A DNA stretch of 64,000 nucleotides, from positions 5,168,501-5,232,500 of the forward strand of contig NZ_JAUSYD010000001.1 in assembly GCF_030816615.1 (NCBI RefSeq), read 5' to 3'. This document shows positions 62,101 through 64,000 of this stretch, piece by piece (within the stretch, counting starts at the first letter, position 1; the number at the start of each line of letters is the position of its first letter). The notes under the pieces are model-generated. The model worked only from the letters and a program-made list of their open reading frames with translations, searched no databases and was not told where the DNA came from. This DNA is from Streptomyces sp. B1I3. Lineage in GTDB: Bacteria; Actinomycetota; Actinomycetes; Streptomycetales; Streptomycetaceae. The position numbers and the translations under genes are program-made.

Positions 62101-62858
62101 GCGGCGACATCGCCTTCGAGGACGTCTCCTTCGCCTACGACGGCGAGGAGGAAGCCCTCACCGGCATCGACCTGCGCATCCCCGCCGGCCAGACGGTCGC
62201 CTTCGTCGGCGAGACCGGTGCGGGCAAGTCCACGCTCGTAAAGCTGGTCGCCCGCTTCTACGACCCCACGAGCGGCCGCGTCACGGCGGACGGCACGGAC
62301 CTGCGCAGGCTGGACAGGACCGCGTACCGGCACCGGCTCGGAGTGGTACCGCAGGAGTCCTACCTCTTCGCGGGCACGGTCCGCGACGCCATCGCCTACG
62401 GGTTGCCGGAGGCCACCGACGCCCAGGTGGAGGCGGCGGCCCGGGCGGTCGGAGCCCACGAGATGATCGCCACCCTGGAGGGCGGCTACCTGCACGAGGT
62501 CGCCGAGCGGGGCCGCAACCTCTCGGCGGGCCAGCGCCAGCTGATCGCCCTCGCCCGCGCCGAGCTGGTCGACCCCGACATCCTGCTGCTCGACGAGGCG
62601 ACCGCCTCCCTGGACCTCGCCAGCGAGGCCCAGGTCAACCAGGCCACCGACCGCCTCGCCGGCCGTCGCACGACACTCGTCGTCGCCCACCGCCTGACGA
62701 CGGCCGCCCGCGCCGACCGCGTCGTGGTGATGGACGGGGGCAGGGTCGCCGAGGACGGCACGCACGGCGAACTGCTCGCGAGGGACGGCCTGTACGCCCG
62801 GCTGTGGCGCACGTTCATAGGGGAGGGCATGGACGAGGGCGCCCCCTCGAAGGTCTGA
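59106..62858 (+). CDS. fused two-half ABC exporter
   Basis: Protein of 1250 aa holding two complete transporter halves in series: membrane domain 1 (about 30-320), ATPase 1 with Walker A GASGSGKST (379-387) and signature LSGGQRQR (about 482); a charged linker of about 110 residues; membrane domain 2 (about 680-960), ATPase 2 with GETGAGKST (1035-1043) and degenerate signature LSAGQRQL (about 1138). Type-I exporter fold, normally two polypeptides in bacteria. Likely exports a drug, lipid or peptide. ATG 59106 follows AGGAGG. Confidence 0.93.
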   Translation: MAGESADGEQRSAEPGWGRRLAGYAWRYRRNVLLALGSSLAGMGVMALVPLITKVIIDDVVGDRTRSLGLWTGMLVVAAVLVYAATYVRRYYGGRLALDVQHDLRTEMYGTLTRLDGKRQDELSTGQVVGRATSDLQLIQGLLFMLPMTIGNILLFLISLVIMAWLSLPLTFVALAVAPALWFIARRSRTRLFPATWYAQSQAAAVAGVVDGAVSGVRVVKGFGQEEQETGKLREVGRRLFAGRLRTIRLNSRYTPALQAVPSLGQVAMLALGGWLATRGEITLGTFVAFSTYLAQLVGPVRMLAMVLTVGQQARAGVERVLELIDTEPSMQDGTKQLPADAPASVEFDDVRFGYADERPVLDGFSLTIEPGETVAVVGASGSGKSTVSLLLPRFYDVSHGAVLVGGHDVRELTQDSLRAAIGLVPEDSFLFSESVRANIAYGHPDATQEQIERAARAAQAHDFITQLPGGYDTKVGEHGLTLSGGQRQRVALARAILTDPRLLLLDDATSAVDARVEHEIHEALAQVMAGRTTLLIAHRRSTLGLADRIAVLDQGRLADIGTHAELEQRSALYRRLLTDPDELGGTSPGHQRVTDGAPDDDRALQEELEAEFDAERGITPELWIRKEEQRDTAAAGMPATPELLAQVEALPPATDTPGIDEAGAVRPEESYGLRRLLHGFGLPLLVSLALVAVDAGMGLLLPVLIRHGIDDGVQRMALGAVWAAAGLGLLAVLVQWAAQVGETRMTGRTGERVLYSLRLKIFAQLQRLGLDYYERELTGRIMTRMTTDVDALSTFLQTGLVTAFVSVVTFFGITVVLLVLDVQLALVVFATLPLLVVGTFFFRRRSVKAYELARERISVVNADLQESVSGLRIVQAFRRERDGAQRFAERSDHYREARVRGQWLISVYFPFVQLLASVAAAAVLIVGAGRVDDGTLTTGALVAYLLYIDLFFAPVQQLSQVFDGYQQATVSLGRIQELLREPTSTADHDTPQDVPSLRGDIAFEDVSFAYDGEEEALTGIDLRIPAGQTVAFVGETGAGKSTLVKLVARFYDPTSGRVTADGTDLRRLDRTAYRHRLGVVPQESYLFAGTVRDAIAYGLPEATDAQVEAAARAVGAHEMIATLEGGYLHEVAERGRNLSAGQRQLIALARAELVDPDILLLDEATASLDLASEAQVNQATDRLAGRRTTLVVAHRLTTAARADRVVVMDGGRVAEDGTHGELLARDGLYARLWRTFIGEGMDEGAPSKV

Positions 62859-62976
62859 CACCGTTGTCCACCCCGCTTCTCCGGAACCTCGCACCCCCCG
62901 TTGTGCGTCGTACACCCATACGCATACGTGGCCGACGAGGGTCAGGGTGTTCGACGGAGCAGGTGGGGTGGACGGA

Positions 62977-63411
62977 GTGACGGGACCGCTGAGGGCATCG
63001 GGACGGCCGCGGCCGGCGAAACGGCCGGCGGGCCGGCGCCTGGGGGTGGCGCTTTTCGTGCTGCCACTGCTCGGGTCCGTCGGCCTGGTGCTGGGCGGGC
63101 CCGGCGCGGCCCCCGCGCAGGCCGCGTCACCCTGTTCCGGACGGCTGGTCAAGACGGTGGCGTTCGCCACCGGTTCGCTGCGCGTCTACGAGAGCCGGGC
63201 CTACGCCTGCGCCGTCACCGTCGCCAGGGACCCGGGCGCGCGCCGCGCGATGCGCGTCTCGCTGCAGCCGCGCGGAGGCCGGGCGGTCGTCGACAGCGGC
63301 CGGTTCACCCGGCTGGCGGGCCCCGTCACGGTCCACGCGCTGAACCGGTGCGTCCGCGCCTCCGGTTCCGTCGCGGGTTCCTCGGGTTCCACCGGGTGGA
63401 TCTTGTGCTGA
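62977..63411 (+). CDS. small secreted hypothetical protein
   Basis: Protein of about 144 aa from GTG 62977 (GTG 62947 is in frame). A basic N-terminus, hydrophobic LGVALFVLPLLGSVGLVLGG, and AQA-A cleavage site indicate export. The mature part is about 90 residues with four cysteines (SPC, YAC, NRC and the last residue C), so two disulfides are likely. Family not recognised. Confidence 0.65.
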   Translation: MTGPLRASGRPRPAKRPAGRRLGVALFVLPLLGSVGLVLGGPGAAPAQAASPCSGRLVKTVAFATGSLRVYESRAYACAVTVARDPGARRAMRVSLQPRGGRAVVDSGRFTRLAGPVTVHALNRCVRASGSVAGSSGSTGWILC

Positions 63412-63488
63412 CACGCAACTGGGTCTGGCGTGGCAGGTGTTGCCCCCGCTAGGTTCACGGCGACTGTCGTGAATCAAGGGGAGGGTGC

Positions 63489-64000
63489 ATGCGCAAGGCG
63501 CTCACAGGGGTTCTGTCGCTCGCGGTGCTCATAGGCACAGCGGGGGCGACCGGAGCCTCGGCCGGTGCGGCCACCGCCGCGGAACCGGCCGCGAAACAGA
63601 GCAGCGGCTCCACCAGCAGCAGCGAGGACGTCAAGGACCGCATCCTGGCCATCCCGGGCATGAGTCTGATCGAGGAGAAGCCGTACCCCGGTTACCGCTT
63701 CTTCGTCCTCAACTACACACAGCCGATCGACCACAGGCACCCGTCCAAGGGCACCTTCCAGCAGCGCGTCACCCTGCTGCACAAGGACACGAACCGCCCG
63801 ACGGTCTTCTTCACCAGTGGCTACAACGTCTCCACGAACCCGAGCCGCAGCGAGCCGACGCAGATCATCGACGGCAACCAGGTCTCGCTGGAATACCGCT
63901 TCTTCACCCCGTCCCGCCCGGCGCCCGCCGACTGGTCGAAGCTCGACATCTGGCAGGCCGCCAGCGACCAGCACCGGGTCTTCACGGCGCTGAAGGGGAT
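63489..64000 (+). CDS. secreted S28/S37-type tripeptidyl aminopeptidase, 5' part
   Basis: The gene runs off the right edge; 170 codons are visible. ATG 63489 follows AAGGGGAGG. After the signal peptide (about 1-28) comes a Ser-rich spacer and then DRILAIPGMSLIEEKPYPGY, FVLNYTQPIDHRHPSKGTFQQR and FFTSGYNVSTNPSRSEPTQI, as in Streptomyces tripeptidyl aminopeptidases (PS-10/S37). The catalytic Ser, Asp and His would lie beyond the window. Confidence 0.87.
   Translation, partial: MRKALTGVLSLAVLIGTAGATGASAGAATAAEPAAKQSSGSTSSSEDVKDRILAIPGMSLIEEKPYPGYRFFVLNYTQPIDHRHPSKGTFQQRVTLLHKDTNRPTVFFTSGYNVSTNPSRSEPTQIIDGNQVSLEYRFFTPSRPAPADWSKLDIWQAASDQHRVFTALKG

Overview
The window looks like a stretch of the chromosomal core of a Streptomyces species. 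Base composition is very GC-rich with strong third-position GC bias, many starts are GTG (a few TTG), and the gene set is typical of the genus: adpA carrying a TTA codon, followed by orn; the cebEFG-bglC-cebR cellobiose locus with CebR boxes; glmS; a liu/mcc-type leucine-catabolism operon; and a PAP2_3 phosphatase. Identifications below come from reading motifs and from memory of the families; no database search was run.

Layout. 1-3.7 kb: the 5' part of a PAS-GGDEF protein, a secreted M6-like metalloprotease, tRNA-Lys(CUU) with a strong terminator, and two small proteins of little-known function. 3.8-8.0 kb: three translationally coupled minus-strand genes. They encode an Fe-S RecB-type nuclease, a 537-aa protein with a beta-rich C-terminus, and an SF1B Upf1/Dna2-type helicase. 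In gene order they reproduce the domain order of eukaryotic Dna2; this is my best candidate for an undescribed system. 8-17.3 kb: PAP2 protein, histidine phosphatase, an XRE/TPR-like regulator, a spermidine-synthase-like protein, and an OmpR-type two-component pair next to a secreted CBM2-GH18 protein. 17.3-24.4 kb: cellobiose uptake and hydrolysis with three CebR operators. 24.4-28.9 kb: a decayed TerD-like remnant, tRNA-His, orn and adpA (co-oriented, 10 bp apart), and a universal stress protein. 29-33.5 kb: glmS, a DUF4429/SHOCT protein, and a siderophore-binding lipoprotein under an iron box. 33.5-40.1 kb: a four-gene leucine/isovalerate catabolic operon and its divergent TetR regulator, with two operators between them. 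40.1-49.9 kb: MarR and WYL regulators, a phosphatase, an epoxide-hydrolase-like protein lacking its nucleophile, a P450, a CDF transporter, TesB, a second acyl-CoA dehydrogenase, an I36 inhibitor-like protein and a DUF5713 protein. 50-56.6 kb: an Imm49-like remnant, a PucR regulator divergent from a symporter-agmatinase-TPP enzyme cassette, then a 25-bp tandem repeat. 56.7-64 kb: a mosaic pseudogene (oxidoreductase fused to an ECF sigma tail), a class-A-beta-lactamase-like serine hydrolase with a MITE at its stop codon, a fused two-half ABC exporter, a small secreted protein and the start of a secreted peptidase.

Working together: CebR represses cellobiose import (CebEFG) and intracellular cleavage (BglC). 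The liu-type genes take isovaleryl-CoA to acetoacetate plus acetyl-CoA. AdpA, limited by bldA through its TTA codon, is the developmental master regulator. One notable sequence anomaly is a single extra base near 41990. Removing it gives sensible ends to two convergent genes at once, so it is probably a sequence error or a very recent mutation.
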